From Thioploca sp. (GTDB lineage: Bacteria > Pseudomonadota > Gammaproteobacteria > Beggiatoales > Beggiatoaceae), in contig JAAUSR010000021.1 in the NCBI GenBank assembly GCA_012032555.1, positions 1 to 64,000 on the forward strand: a DNA stretch of 64,000 bases, given 5' to 3'. Below, piece by piece: positions 17,694 through 26,381 of the stretch. The notes under the pieces were generated by a model. It was not told where the DNA came from, made no database searches, and was given only the letters and a program-made list of their open reading frames with translations. Made by a program: the position numbers and the translations under genes. Position 1 is the stretch's first letter, and every line of letters starts with the position of its first letter.

Positions 17694-19322
17694 GTGCAAA
17701 AAAATTGGCAAATTGACTGGTTATTATGGGGTAGTATTTGGTTACTATTGGTCATCATTCCGCTTTGGAGTCGTCCCCTGTTACCTATTGACGAAACACG
17801 TTATGTCAGTGTTGCTTGGGAAATGTGGAATCGGGGAAATTGGCTAGTTCCTTTTCTTAATGGTGAAGTTTATTATCACAAACCACCGCTACTATTTTGG
17901 CTAATACACTGGGGATGGGGCATTTTTGGTGTCAATGAATGGTGGCCTCGATTGCTGCCGGGGTTATTTTCCCTAGGCAGTTTATTACTCACTCGCCAAT
18001 TGGCCAGCCAATTATGGCCGAAAAATCCCTTGATTAGTCAATATGCTACTTGGATTTTGTTAAGTTGCTGCTGGTGGAGCATATTTACAAGTGCAGTGAT
18101 GTTTGACATGTTGTTAACCTTTTTTACCTTGCTTGGCTTGGTAGCGTTACTTAAGATTGGGCAAAAGTGTTCGCTAAGCGGTTGGGGGTTATTTGGTTTA
18201 GCTTTGGGTTTAGGAATCCTAACAAAAGGGCCGGTCATGTTATTACATTTGTTACCGGTGGCGGTATTAGCACCAATGTGGCAATCTCATCGTGCTTATT
18301 CATGGCGTTTTTGGTATGGGGGGTTGCTGGGTAGTGTCGTTCTAGGGAGCTTAATCGCTTTAAGTTGGGCAATTCCGGCTAGTGTGGCGGGCGGTGAAGA
18401 ATTTCGACAAGCCATTTTTTGGGGACAAACTGCGCATCGGTTAGTTAACTCTTTTGCTCATAATCATCCCGTATGGTGGTATTTCCCGTTGTTACCCTTA
18501 TTATTTTTTCCTTGGCTATTTTGGTTACCCTGGTGGCGAGCGTGGTTACAATTGCCGCAGCATTTTCATCATGAAGGAGTACGTTTTTGTTTAGCTTGGT
18601 TACTGCCGGTATTAACCCTCTTGTGTTTGATTAGTGGGAAACAACCGCACTATTTGTTGCCCTTATTTCCAGCCTTTGCTTTGCTAAGTGCTTATCTGTT
18701 AATTCAATTATCCCTAGAACAACAACATCGTCATGGGGACACCCTTCTACTGAGCTTGATAATTATACTGATAGCGCTACTATTATTAGTTTTGCACCAT
18801 TGGTTTGTTAAATACCTCGCGCAAGGAATGACATCGATTAATCTCATCACAGAGATCAGTTTGTTGCTACTAGCGAGTGTGTTGCTCAAGTGGCCAATCG
18901 CTTATTTCCGGCAGCGACTGATATTATTAATTAGTAGCGTAGGAATTTTAGTTAGCCTCATTGTGCCAATTAGCTTGGTTCGCTCGGCTGGATTAGCTTA
19001 TGATTTACGTGAATTAAGTAATAATATCAGTATTATACAAAATAATACGCCAACTATAGCTATTGCGAATTTTGGTGATTACCAAGGTCAATACCAATTT
19101 TTAGGTCGTTTGACTCGTCCGCTAGCAGTTGTGGATGAATACTCAATTTGCGCTTGGTTGATTCAGCATCAGGATGGTAAACTCATTGTTTATTTTGATT
19201 CTGCTTATCAAACATTAAGCGGCTATAGCCGTTATCTACAACCCTATCGTTCTAAATCGGTAGGTATTTTAGATGCGCCCTTTTTAAGTAGTGCTTGTGT
19301 AAAAATAATGCCATTGCCTTAA
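17694..19322 (+). CDS. Family 39 (ArnT/PMT-like) membrane glycosyltransferase
   Basis: 542 residues from a GTG start. Multi-pass membrane protein with about ten to twelve helices. The first periplasmic loop has PLLPIDETRYVSVAWEMW and the YYHKPPLLFWL motif, characteristic of ArnT/GT-C family 39 enzymes that transfer sugars from a polyprenyl-phosphate donor to lipid A or a related acceptor. A soluble C-terminal region (about 430-542) follows the helices. The donor is probably made by the GT2 enzyme two genes upstream. No arnA/B/D genes are nearby, so the sugar need not be aminoarabinose. Confidence 0.9.
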   Translation: MQKNWQIDWLLWGSIWLLLVIIPLWSRPLLPIDETRYVSVAWEMWNRGNWLVPFLNGEVYYHKPPLLFWLIHWGWGIFGVNEWWPRLLPGLFSLGSLLLTRQLASQLWPKNPLISQYATWILLSCCWWSIFTSAVMFDMLLTFFTLLGLVALLKIGQKCSLSGWGLFGLALGLGILTKGPVMLLHLLPVAVLAPMWQSHRAYSWRFWYGGLLGSVVLGSLIALSWAIPASVAGGEEFRQAIFWGQTAHRLVNSFAHNHPVWWYFPLLPLLFFPWLFWLPWWRAWLQLPQHFHHEGVRFCLAWLLPVLTLLCLISGKQPHYLLPLFPAFALLSAYLLIQLSLEQQHRHGDTLLLSLIIILIALLLLVLHHWFVKYLAQGMTSINLITEISLLLLASVLLKWPIAYFRQRLILLISSVGILVSLIVPISLVRSAGLAYDLRELSNNISIIQNNTPTIAIANFGDYQGQYQFLGRLTRPLAVVDEYSICAWLIQHQDGKLIVYFDSAYQTLSGYSRYLQPYRSKSVGILDAPFLSSACVKIMPLP

Positions 19323-19330
19323 TAGAATCA

Positions 19331-19516
19331 AAGGATTGGTTGCCGAGCAACATTTATTCTTGAACGCAATTGAGTATCAATAGCCTGAGTTCGACGTAAG
19401 CCAATCATCTCGCTAAAATTTACCTTGTGCCAAACATCAAATCAGGGTGGTTACACATTCCCACGCTGGAGCGTGGGAACGAGAGAATTTCGTAGGGTGG
19501 GCAATGCCCACCCTAC
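19331..19516. repeat. Composite repeat, left flank of the TIR/WD40 locus
   Basis: Three pieces: a 36-base block starting AAGGATTGGTTGCCGAGC (19331-19366), a palindrome on CCCACGCTGGAGCGTGGG (19458-19479), and an AATTTC-linked GTAGGGTGGGC palindrome (19492-19516). The same three pieces, in a different order, lie at 24816-24943 on the other side of the TIR/WD40 genes. The 36-base blocks match at 31 positions and have the same orientation. Confidence 0.8.
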
Positions 19517-19528
19517 TACCAAAACTAA

Positions 19529-21835
19529 CTAAGAATTACACCATTTCTTCAGCACCTCTTTTGTAAATGGTTTTTCACCCCGTTGCAGCGCCTCAACCCA
19601 ACCTTGCCTTTGCTTTTTAAATTCGTTATCATCAGATTTTTCAATTGCAAACTGAAAATCTGCAATCGCACCTGGAATATTACCCGTCAACGCTCTTGCT
19701 AAGGCACGGTTATCTCGAACATTCCATTCTTGCGGTGCAAGTGCTACGGCTTTCTCGCAAACCACCATCACTTTAGCAGCTTGCCCATAAATACTCCCAT
19801 ACCGACAAAGTCTAGCCCACTGAGCAACAGAATCTTTCAAATCCACGTTTAATTGCTGGGCGGTTTGAAACTCAGTTAAAGCGGCGTCGATTTCTCCTTT
19901 CCGAGCAAGTTTTTCCACTGTCGGTATGAATGTCAGAAACGCTAGTTGCTGGGCATAATGTTCTGGGTTATCTAGTTTGAAACGGGAATCTATAGCTAAG
20001 GCTTGTTGGAATTCAGCCACCGCAACGGAAATTTTACCTTCTTTAGCCCAAGTCTTACCTTGGTCTATTCTCGCTTGGGCGGCGAGTTGTTTGGCTTGAG
20101 CTTCTGGATTAAATTTAAAGCAGAGTGCAAGTGCTTTGGCTTGTTTAAATTGCGCGATAGCGGCGGGAATCTCCCCATCTTTCGCTAGTTTTTTGCCTTG
20201 TTCCAGCAAATTATCAGCCTTAGAGGGTGGTAAGAAAAACTCTTGGCGTTGTGTTGGTGTTAAACAACGGGGTACGAGGCTATTAGCATGATCAATGAGT
20301 TCCGGCGTTGTCGTATTGAATGACCACCATAGCCGCACGGTCTTATCCCAACTGGCTGTGGCCAGCGTTTGGCCGTCGGGACTAAAAACCACGTCACGGA
20401 CATCGTCCTTATGCCCCGTTAAGGTATGTAACAGTTGGCCGTTGTTTACTGCCCACAGTCGCACGGTATTATCCCCACTACCCGTAGCCAGCGTCTGGCC
20501 GTCAGGGCTGAAAACCACGCTCCAAACTATATTCTCATGCCCCGTTAAAGTATGTAACAGTTGGCCGCTGTTTACCGCCCATAACCGGGCGGTCTTATCC
20601 AAACTCGCTGTAGCCAGTGTTTTTCCGTCGGAACTAAACACTGCATTCCAAACGACATCCTCATGCTCCTTTAAGATATGTAATAGTTGGCCACTATTCA
20701 CTGCCCACAATCGTACGGTTTTATCATCTGAAGTCGTGGCCAGTGTTTGGCCATCGGGACTAAAAACCACGTTATAGACGCCATCTTCATGCCCAGTTAG
20801 TGTTCGTAACAGTTGGCCGCTGTTTACCGCCCATAGTCGCACGATACTATCCGTTGAAGCCGTGGCCAGCGTCTGACCGTCGGGGCTGAAAGCCGCGTCA
20901 TAGACACTGCCATCATGCCCCGTTAAGACCTGTAACTGTTGGCCACTGTTCACCGCCCACAGTCGTGCAGTTCTATCATCTGAAGTCGTAGCTAGCGTCA
21001 GGCCATCTGGACTGAAAACTGCGCTATGAATCCCATCTTTATGCCCAGTGAGGATATGAAGCAGTTTACCACTATTCACCGCCCACAGCCGCGCGGTTCT
21101 GTCGTTTGAAGCCGTGGCTAGTGTCTGATTATCGGGACTAAAGTGTACACCCACCACACCACTATTATGCCCCGTTAAAATATGTAACAGTTGACCGCTG
21201 TTTACCGCCCACAGCCTAGCAGTGTTATCATCTGAAGCGGTGGCTAGCATTTGGCCGTCGAAACTGAAAACTGCATTATGGACATATCCTTTATGCCCCA
21301 TTAAAATATGTGACCGTTGGCTGTTGTTCACCGTCCACAGCCGCACGGTCTTATCCACCGAAGCCGTAGTTAATGTTTGGCCGTCGAGACTGAAAGCCAC
21401 GCTCAAAACTCTATCCTCATGTCCCATTAAGGTCTGTAATACTTGGCCGCTGTTCACTGCCCATAGCCGGGCGGTCTTATCCCAACTGGCTGTGGCCAGC
21501 TTCTGGCCGTCGGGACTAAAAACCACACTTAAAACGCTATTATTATGCGCAGCTAAGGTCTGTAATACTCGGCCATTTTTCACCGCCCACAGCCGCACAG
21601 TCCGGTCCTTACTCGCTGTGGCTAGCGTCAAGCCGTCGGGACTAAACACCGCGTCATAGATGTATCCTTCATGCCCAGTTAATATCTGTAACGACTGTCC
21701 ATTGTTCACTGCCCACAGCCGGGCGGTCTTATCCCAACTCGCCGTGGCTAGTGTTTGGCCGTCTGGACTAAAAACCACGCTCACTACTTTATCCTGATGC
21801 CCGGTTAAGATCTGTAGTGGTTGGCCGCTGTTCAC
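19529..21835 (-). CDS. WD40-repeat and TPR-like C-terminal half of a split TIR/WD40 protein
   Basis: 768 residues from GTG at 21835. Residues 1-505 are twelve WD40 repeats of 42 residues, each of the form VFSPDGQTLATASxDKTxRLWAVNxGQ. The rest is a helical TPR-like region with three units such as LLEQGKKLAKDGEIPAAIAQFKQA, and a terminal KEVLKKWC. This frame overlaps the end of the TIR gene by four bases. The repeat pattern runs straight across the junction, so the two frames were almost certainly one gene and this start is an artefact of a one-base deletion near 21861. If the lesion is real, this half may be untranslated. As one protein it would be the repeat-bearing, presumably ligand-sensing part of a membrane-bound TIR effector. 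Confidence 0.75.
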   Translation of the reverse strand: MNSGQPLQILTGHQDKVVSVVFSPDGQTLATASWDKTARLWAVNNGQSLQILTGHEGYIYDAVFSPDGLTLATASKDRTVRLWAVKNGRVLQTLAAHNNSVLSVVFSPDGQKLATASWDKTARLWAVNSGQVLQTLMGHEDRVLSVAFSLDGQTLTTASVDKTVRLWTVNNSQRSHILMGHKGYVHNAVFSFDGQMLATASDDNTARLWAVNSGQLLHILTGHNSGVVGVHFSPDNQTLATASNDRTARLWAVNSGKLLHILTGHKDGIHSAVFSPDGLTLATTSDDRTARLWAVNSGQQLQVLTGHDGSVYDAAFSPDGQTLATASTDSIVRLWAVNSGQLLRTLTGHEDGVYNVVFSPDGQTLATTSDDKTVRLWAVNSGQLLHILKEHEDVVWNAVFSSDGKTLATASLDKTARLWAVNSGQLLHTLTGHENIVWSVVFSPDGQTLATGSGDNTVRLWAVNNGQLLHTLTGHKDDVRDVVFSPDGQTLATASWDKTVRLWWSFNTTTPELIDHANSLVPRCLTPTQRQEFFLPPSKADNLLEQGKKLAKDGEIPAAIAQFKQAKALALCFKFNPEAQAKQLAAQARIDQGKTWAKEGKISVAVAEFQQALAIDSRFKLDNPEHYAQQLAFLTFIPTVEKLARKGEIDAALTEFQTAQQLNVDLKDSVAQWARLCRYGSIYGQAAKVMVVCEKAVALAPQEWNVRDNRALARALTGNIPGAIADFQFAIEKSDDNEFKKQRQGWVEALQRGEKPFTKEVLKKWCNS

Positions 21836-22200
21836 CGACCACAGTCTGGCGGTCTTATCATTGAAGCTGTAGCCAGCATCTGACTGTCTGGACTGAAAAC
21901 CACGCTGACTACTTTACCCTGATGCCCAGTTAAGGTATGTAACACTTGGCCGCTGCTCACTGCCCACAGTCGCGCGGTTTTATCATCTGAAGTCGTAGCT
22001 AGCGTCTGGCCGTCAGGACTGAAAACCGCGTTATTAACCCCACCTTCATGTCCAGCGAGAGTATGAAGCAGTTTGCCACTGTTCACCGCCCACAATCGCA
22101 CGGTTTTATCATCTGAAGTCGTGGCCAGCATTTGACCGTCAGGACTGAAGTGTACATTCAAAACGTTATCTTCATGCCCAATTAAGGCGTGCAGTAATTG
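20320..22200. repeat. 126-bp tandem repeats encoding WD40 blades
   Basis: About fifteen units of 126 bases (42 codons) run from the 5' part of the WD40/TPR frame into the 3' end of the TIR frame. Segments such as TGTAACAGTTGGCC recur exactly 126 bases apart (for example near 20425, 20551, 20803). Many units are highly similar at DNA level, which points to recent duplication or gene conversion. The long plus-strand open frames here are antisense products of this periodicity. Confidence 0.85.
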
Positions 22201-24645
22201 ACCATGACTATCCCATAAATATACATATTCTCCCTCAGTATCAATCGTCGCTAAAGTTTTACCATTAGGACTCCACACCACCTTATTTCCTATCAGAATT
22301 TGGCTTTCTGACATCTTCTCCGTATAATTTAATACCGCTTTATAGAGTTTATCGTCCGCTTGCATGACGTAAGGTCTATCATGATCTTTAGGCAAACCTT
22401 CTAATGCCATTAAAATACCGTTAGTTGCACTCCCTTGATCGGTTTCTTGGTTAGATAAAATGGATAAAAATAGCGATTGCGTTTTTAGCACTTCTTTAGT
22501 CTTATCTTTAGCCTCTCTCATCTTAAACCAAGAAAAAATTGACAAAATAATCGCGATAATCAACCCGGCCGTAACTGAAGTTAAAATAATATTACGTCGT
22601 CTATGTTCAGCCTTTCTTGCCGCTGCAAGGGCATTGCGGCTCGCTTGGATAAATTCTTGTTGTAACGGCGTCGGTGCCGGTTGCTTAGTTTTCGCCCAGG
22701 CCGTTGCTTGCCAACGCTCAGCATTCTCACAAGCGGTATTGTTTAATAAAAAATCCTTACTCCGATCATTGTCTACCCAATCGCTAGCTCGTTGCTGCAA
22801 TACGGTATGTTGGTGGGCATGTTCTCTGTCCAGATCAATAGTCTGAATGAGCTCAGGGAATACCTTCTCAAAAGGCGTATTTTGAAAATCAATCCAGTTA
22901 ATCGCTTGGAGTGCCGGCGGCATCGTCGTCGGTGCAGTGGTTCGCCACAACAAAGAGATAAACCGTTTACATTGGCCACTGGCATAATTGACTTCCCGTT
23001 CACAATAAGGTGATCCCACAGCATCGGGTGAAATAATAAATATAAAATTATCGGCACCGTCAATGCCTTTAAAAATCTCCCGCTCAAAATCGACTCCAGA
23101 ACTGATACTTTCTTGGTCAAACCAAGTGGGTTTTCCCGCTGCTTGTAAAGCGAGATTTAACTGTCTGGCAAAATCGCCATCTTTCCGCGAATAAGAAATA
23201 AACACTTCGGTGCCTAATTGCCCTTTAGCGGCTTCACTGGTCGTAATTAAAGCATGATGGTGTTCGGTCGGAGGATGTTCTAAACGGTCTTGGTTGAGAC
23301 GTAGCCAGATAAGGGCACTGCTGAGATTATAACCACGCAATAGAAAGGCCGGTTTGTGGTTTTCCTGTTGCCACTTCAGGGCCCGGACGAGAAGAACTTT
23401 GTGCTGTTCATAATATGCTTGGTCATGAAGCATAATTTTCAGCAAGGCATCAATATCAATCCCTTGGGTAAAATCAAGATACTGTAACGCACGAATAGGT
23501 TCAGAAATCTCCTGCTCTGGTGTTGGCACAATCAGCAACGGAATAATGCGCTTGTGGTATTGTAGCGCGTGTTCAAGTTCCTTCCGACAATAATCTGAGT
23601 GAGTGATATCCGGTGAAAGGAAATACAGAAAATTATCTGCCGTTTCAATCCCATATTCAATCGCCCGCGCAAAATCAGAGCCTTCTTGAATATCATAGTC
23701 ATGTCGCCAAGTCGTTATCGCATGACGTGCTAACAGCCGCACCACTTCGTTCCGAATCGCTTTATCGGCTACATCGTAGCAAATGAAAGCGTGAGTCATC
23801 ATGTTGAAACTGTTTTTGTGGGATTCGCAGATAAATTCACATTGTAAATCAGTTGGTTGACAAGGAGGTTGCTCGCCGGCGACGAAGTCGGTTAGTAACC
23901 AATCTTCTGCTTGTAAGCGTTCTTTGCCTACTAATAAGTAGCGTGTCAGCCGTTGGTGGCGTTCCCAGGTTAAGGTTTCTAGCAAAATGTTGGTGTGTTG
24001 CTGTACATACTGTTTGTGCCGCTCTAATACGATTTGCATCCGTTCGATGATACTGGCTAATGAATCGATATTTTTGCCAAAAACCGGAAACTCAAAGGTT
24101 TTTAAGTATTCTAAATTATCGTGTTTATGCCAATGATTTTCATAACCTTGTGCCCACGTGGCTAGTTCAATGCAGTCTTCAGTTGACAGGTATTCTTTGG
24201 CATCTAACCAGTCAGTTCGGCCAATTAAAGCGAGGGAACGATTTAGTACTGCTTGCGTGGTGTTTAAATCTGGGTCGGAAACGCCATGAAGCATATAGAA
24301 ATGGTGTAAAGCAGCTTGGTCACCAGCGGATAATTCACACGAATCTGTTTGGAAAATCACCATTTGATTTAACGGAATCACCCGTTTACCCAACAGGCGG
24401 GCATATTCTAATTCCATCAAACAATAAGGCGAAATCAAACAACGTGGTGCCATTACGTAGGCAAAATTATGCGCGGTTTCAATCCCGTGATGAATTCGTT
24501 CGGCGTAGTCTTCACCGTCAGGAATATTAACTTTATCAAACCAAACTTCGTAACCGGCGAATCTAAGTTGTTGATGTAAGCGTCCCACAAAACCAAGGCT
24601 TTCGCGACGACCGTAGGAGATAAATAAGTCTTTGGTAAGCAACAT
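21832..24645 (-). CDS. Triple TIR-domain protein with transmembrane segment and WD40 start
   Basis: 937 residues. Three TIR domains: about 5-145 (KDLFISYGRRES, IPDGEDY, SPYCLMELEYA with Glu78), 284-395 (HAFICYDVADK, HSDYCRKELEHA with Glu356) and 479-600 (TEVFISYSRKDG, SPYCEREVNYA with Glu551). Each keeps the Glu that is the NADase catalytic residue in active TIRs. Each TIR is followed by a helical linker of the type ALKWQ...LLRG..L..A..WL. A single membrane helix is at about 686-708, then WD40 repeats begin (about 768 on). The frame ends abnormally at TASMIRPPDCGR; shifting by one base at about 21861 restores the WD40 sequence and joins the 768-residue frame. The likely native protein is about 1,700 residues. 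Related TIR-WD40 proteins occur in cyanobacteria and filamentous proteobacteria; a role in defence or stress signalling is inference. Confidence 0.85.
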   Translation of the reverse strand: MLLTKDLFISYGRRESLGFVGRLHQQLRFAGYEVWFDKVNIPDGEDYAERIHHGIETAHNFAYVMAPRCLISPYCLMELEYARLLGKRVIPLNQMVIFQTDSCELSAGDQAALHHFYMLHGVSDPDLNTTQAVLNRSLALIGRTDWLDAKEYLSTEDCIELATWAQGYENHWHKHDNLEYLKTFEFPVFGKNIDSLASIIERMQIVLERHKQYVQQHTNILLETLTWERHQRLTRYLLVGKERLQAEDWLLTDFVAGEQPPCQPTDLQCEFICESHKNSFNMMTHAFICYDVADKAIRNEVVRLLARHAITTWRHDYDIQEGSDFARAIEYGIETADNFLYFLSPDITHSDYCRKELEHALQYHKRIIPLLIVPTPEQEISEPIRALQYLDFTQGIDIDALLKIMLHDQAYYEQHKVLLVRALKWQQENHKPAFLLRGYNLSSALIWLRLNQDRLEHPPTEHHHALITTSEAAKGQLGTEVFISYSRKDGDFARQLNLALQAAGKPTWFDQESISSGVDFEREIFKGIDGADNFIFIISPDAVGSPYCEREVNYASGQCKRFISLLWRTTAPTTMPPALQAINWIDFQNTPFEKVFPELIQTIDLDREHAHQHTVLQQRASDWVDNDRSKDFLLNNTACENAERWQATAWAKTKQPAPTPLQQEFIQASRNALAAARKAEHRRRNIILTSVTAGLIIAIILSIFSWFKMREAKDKTKEVLKTQSLFLSILSNQETDQGSATNGILMALEGLPKDHDRPYVMQADDKLYKAVLNYTEKMSESQILIGNKVVWSPNGKTLATIDTEGEYVYLWDSHGQLLHALIGHEDNVLNVHFSPDGQMLATTSDDKTVRLWAVNSGKLLHTLAGHEGGVNNAVFSPDGQTLATTSDDKTARLWAVSSGQVLHTLTGHQGKVVSVVFSPDSQMLATASMIRPPDCGR

Positions 24646-24815
24646 AGTTATCGTTCTTGATTAACAGGTGAAAAGGACTTAAATAGAATATCCTATTCTG
24701 GAAATTTTATCATGGGGAAGATATGGTATTGGGCTGGTACTATTCCAAAATTTTTAAAATAGACTTAAATGCCAATTAAGGGCTAACATATTTAACTCAT
24801 TGAAAAATAAGTTTC

Positions 24816-24943
24816 CTCGTTCCCACGCTCCAGCGTGGGAACGAGAGAAAGGACTGATTGCCGAGCGCCATTTATTTTTGAACGTAGGTGAGGGTATTGC
24901 AGGCAAGTTTAGAATTTCGTAGGGTGGGCATTGCCCACCCTAC
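24816..24943. repeat. Composite repeat, right flank of the TIR/WD40 locus
   Basis: Contains a palindrome with arms CTCGTTCCCACGCT and AGCGTGGGAACGAG (24816-24845), the 36-base block AAGGACTGATTGCCGAGC... (24849-24884), and the GTAGGGTGGGC palindrome (24919-24943). All three parts match the left flank at 19331-19516. The last palindrome lies inside the predicted start of the next gene. Confidence 0.8.
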
Positions 24944-25421
24944 CAAAACTATTGATGACCAATTTGCTGAAGCGGAAACTTATTTTGATTTGAATAAACT
25001 TTATAAAGACCTGGCTTCTGCTAAAGGCAAACGCTTGACTCCAACCGAAAAAGCTCATTTGCGTGGACTATTATGCGGTCATAGTCCGGCTGAAATTGCT
25101 GACAAGTTAAATAAAGCCAAAAATAGTGTCGAAGTGGATTTAAGCAGCACGGTTTACCAATATATTAAAAGTTTACTTAATAAAGAAAGTCAAGACGTTG
25201 GTAATTGGCGTGATATTTGTGAATGGTTAAGAGAAGCCGGTTATGAACAGCCTTTTAAAGAAAGGCAAATAACAGCTACCTTACCTGCTCAAGCAGTTGT
25301 TAATATAGAAATGGTTAAGAGAAATAAAATATTAATTGACATTAATCTTCGTGTAGTTGCACCTCTCCCCACCCTGCCAGAAAATTCCCAACCTACCAAT
25401 ACCATAGATAACGACGAATAA
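24888..25421 (+). CDS. Small protein with effector-associated-type helical domain; altered N-terminus
   Basis: 177 residues from GTG 24888. Residues 28-125 (FDLNKLYKDLASAKGKRLTPTEKAHLRGLLCGHSPAEIADKL ... VDLSSTVYQYIKSLL ... NWRDICEWLREAGYE) match a domain I know from the N-termini of cyanobacterial NB-ARC/WD40/vWA proteins, with a LuxR-like helix-turn-helix (TPTEKAHLRGLLCGHSPAEIADKL). The first 23 residues are encoded by the palindromic repeat 24919-24943 and its surroundings, so the native start is probably lost or lies further in; no ATG is present near the domain start. The C-terminal 50 residues are unassigned. It is divergent from the TIR gene, and functional linkage to it is an attractive inference. 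Could also be a remnant of a larger effector protein. Confidence 0.55.
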   Translation: MRVLQASLEFRRVGIAHPTKTIDDQFAEAETYFDLNKLYKDLASAKGKRLTPTEKAHLRGLLCGHSPAEIADKLNKAKNSVEVDLSSTVYQYIKSLLNKESQDVGNWRDICEWLREAGYEQPFKERQITATLPAQAVVNIEMVKRNKILIDINLRVVAPLPTLPENSQPTNTIDNDE

Positions 25422-25439
25422 AGCACTCACTAAGTAAAA

Positions 25440-25616
25440 TCAAATCTCTACTTGCCTAGGAAATACTTTCATCACATTGGACCGTTCTATCACACCTTCA
25501 TGGGTGTAAATTTTAATATTTCCTGATTCATCAACAATCCAGACCTCTTTTGCTCCTTTTGCTAAATATAAATCAATCTTGTCTGTTATCGTTGCTTTAA
25601 AATTAGCTAACCAGTA
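25440..25616 (-). pseudogene. Uma2 (DUF820) endonuclease fragment, 3' end only
   Basis: The minus strand reads KIDLYLAKGAKEVWIVDESG and then NIKIYTHEGVIERSNVMKVF before a TGA at 25440-25442. This is the C-terminal part of an Uma2-family PD-(D/E)xK protein (the LYLxxGxKEVWxVD segment). The frame has no start and breaks at the palindrome 25611-25650, which seems to have replaced the upstream part. It lies directly downstream of an intact Uma2 gene and is probably a decayed second copy. Confidence 0.65.
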
Positions 25617-25650
25617 AGGTGCGTTACGCTTCGTTAACGCACCTTACTGG
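25611..25650. repeat. Perfect 16-bp-stem palindrome
   Basis: CCAGTAAGGTGCGTTA and its exact complement TAACGCACCTTACTGG flank an 8-base loop. It carries the TGCGTTACGC...AACGCACC core seen in other dispersed elements (26225, 63491-63600). Confidence 0.85.
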
Positions 25651-25680
25651 GCGACGTGGGTTATGATGAAGAGTTAGCGA

Positions 25681-26142
25681 TTAAGCAAACACCTTAGTAA
25701 AATCCACTTTTATTCCTTCACTTTCCACAATATCTTCATGAAATAATTTTTTTCCTTCTTTATTAATCACAAAAATACTTCTCCCATAGGGTTCTACAGT
25801 CCAAACTGTCTTAACTCCAGAATTGACTAGTAGTTTAGACTTTTCTAATATTGACTGAATACTTTGACTTGAAGAAATGACTTCGATAGCCAAAATGGGT
25901 AGGTCTTTCACTTTTAATATATCTTCAAAAAAATTAGGTTGTATTTTTTCTTTTTTGAATACAGATATGTCAGGTGTAAGCCCGTTGTCTATATCTAAAG
26001 TCAACTCTGGCAATGGTTGTATGGAGTCATCTTGCAAAAGTTGCCGCATGACTTGGGCACAAATATAACTGTGATTTAGTGAAGGCATTTCTTCCACCGG
26101 CTCTGCTATAACCTGAGTATTTTCAAGCATAAAGCTCACCAT
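25681..26142 (-). CDS. Uma2 family (DUF820) putative endonuclease
   Basis: 153 residues. Uma2 features: NHSYICAQVMRQLL near the N-terminus, the catalytic Asp in LTPDISVFKKEK, Glu in PILAIEVISSSQS, and the LVNSGVKTVWTVEPYGRSIFVI strand pair before the C-terminus. These form a PD-(D/E)xK-like nuclease core. It is shorter than the usual 180-200 residues, mainly in the N-terminal part. ATG at 26142 or the internal ATG at 26130, which has GGTGAG upstream, may be the start. Uma2 genes are abundant in cyanobacteria and filamentous bacteria, but their biological role is not established. Confidence 0.8.
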   Translation of the reverse strand: MVSFMLENTQVIAEPVEEMPSLNHSYICAQVMRQLLQDDSIQPLPELTLDIDNGLTPDISVFKKEKIQPNFFEDILKVKDLPILAIEVISSSQSIQSILEKSKLLVNSGVKTVWTVEPYGRSIFVINKEGKKLFHEDIVESEGIKVDFTKVFA

Positions 26143-26224
26143 AAGTTGTATGTGACATTGTTTTTCGGATTTTTAAAAAATTGGCACTGCAACTCCATTC
26201 ACTAAAATGAATTGAACCCGTATA

Positions 26225-26261
26225 GCAAGTAGAGTGCGTTAGACGTCAGCCGTAACGCACC
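26225..26261. repeat. Dispersed GCGTTAxxC...CGTAACGCACC element
   Basis: GCAAGTAGAGTGCGTTAGAC followed by GTCAGCCGTAACGCACC. A close copy is at 63491-63528, and a related stem is at 25611-25650. Confidence 0.7.
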
Positions 26262-26381
26262 AACCATTTGAATGGTAATCGATTGGAGAGATCATTTTAT
26301 CGTGCTGTTGCTATATCTAAGTACCCCCTCCAGAATTTTCAGTATTTTTTAAGTAAACTATTTTTTTATTCATCTTATCTT

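Noticed and set aside
20295-21659. Plus-strand frames of 145-160 residues inside the WD40 region
   Set aside because: They are the complement of the 126-bp repeats; the periodic SQLAVASVWPSGLKTT pattern mirrors the WD40 codons and has no independent support.
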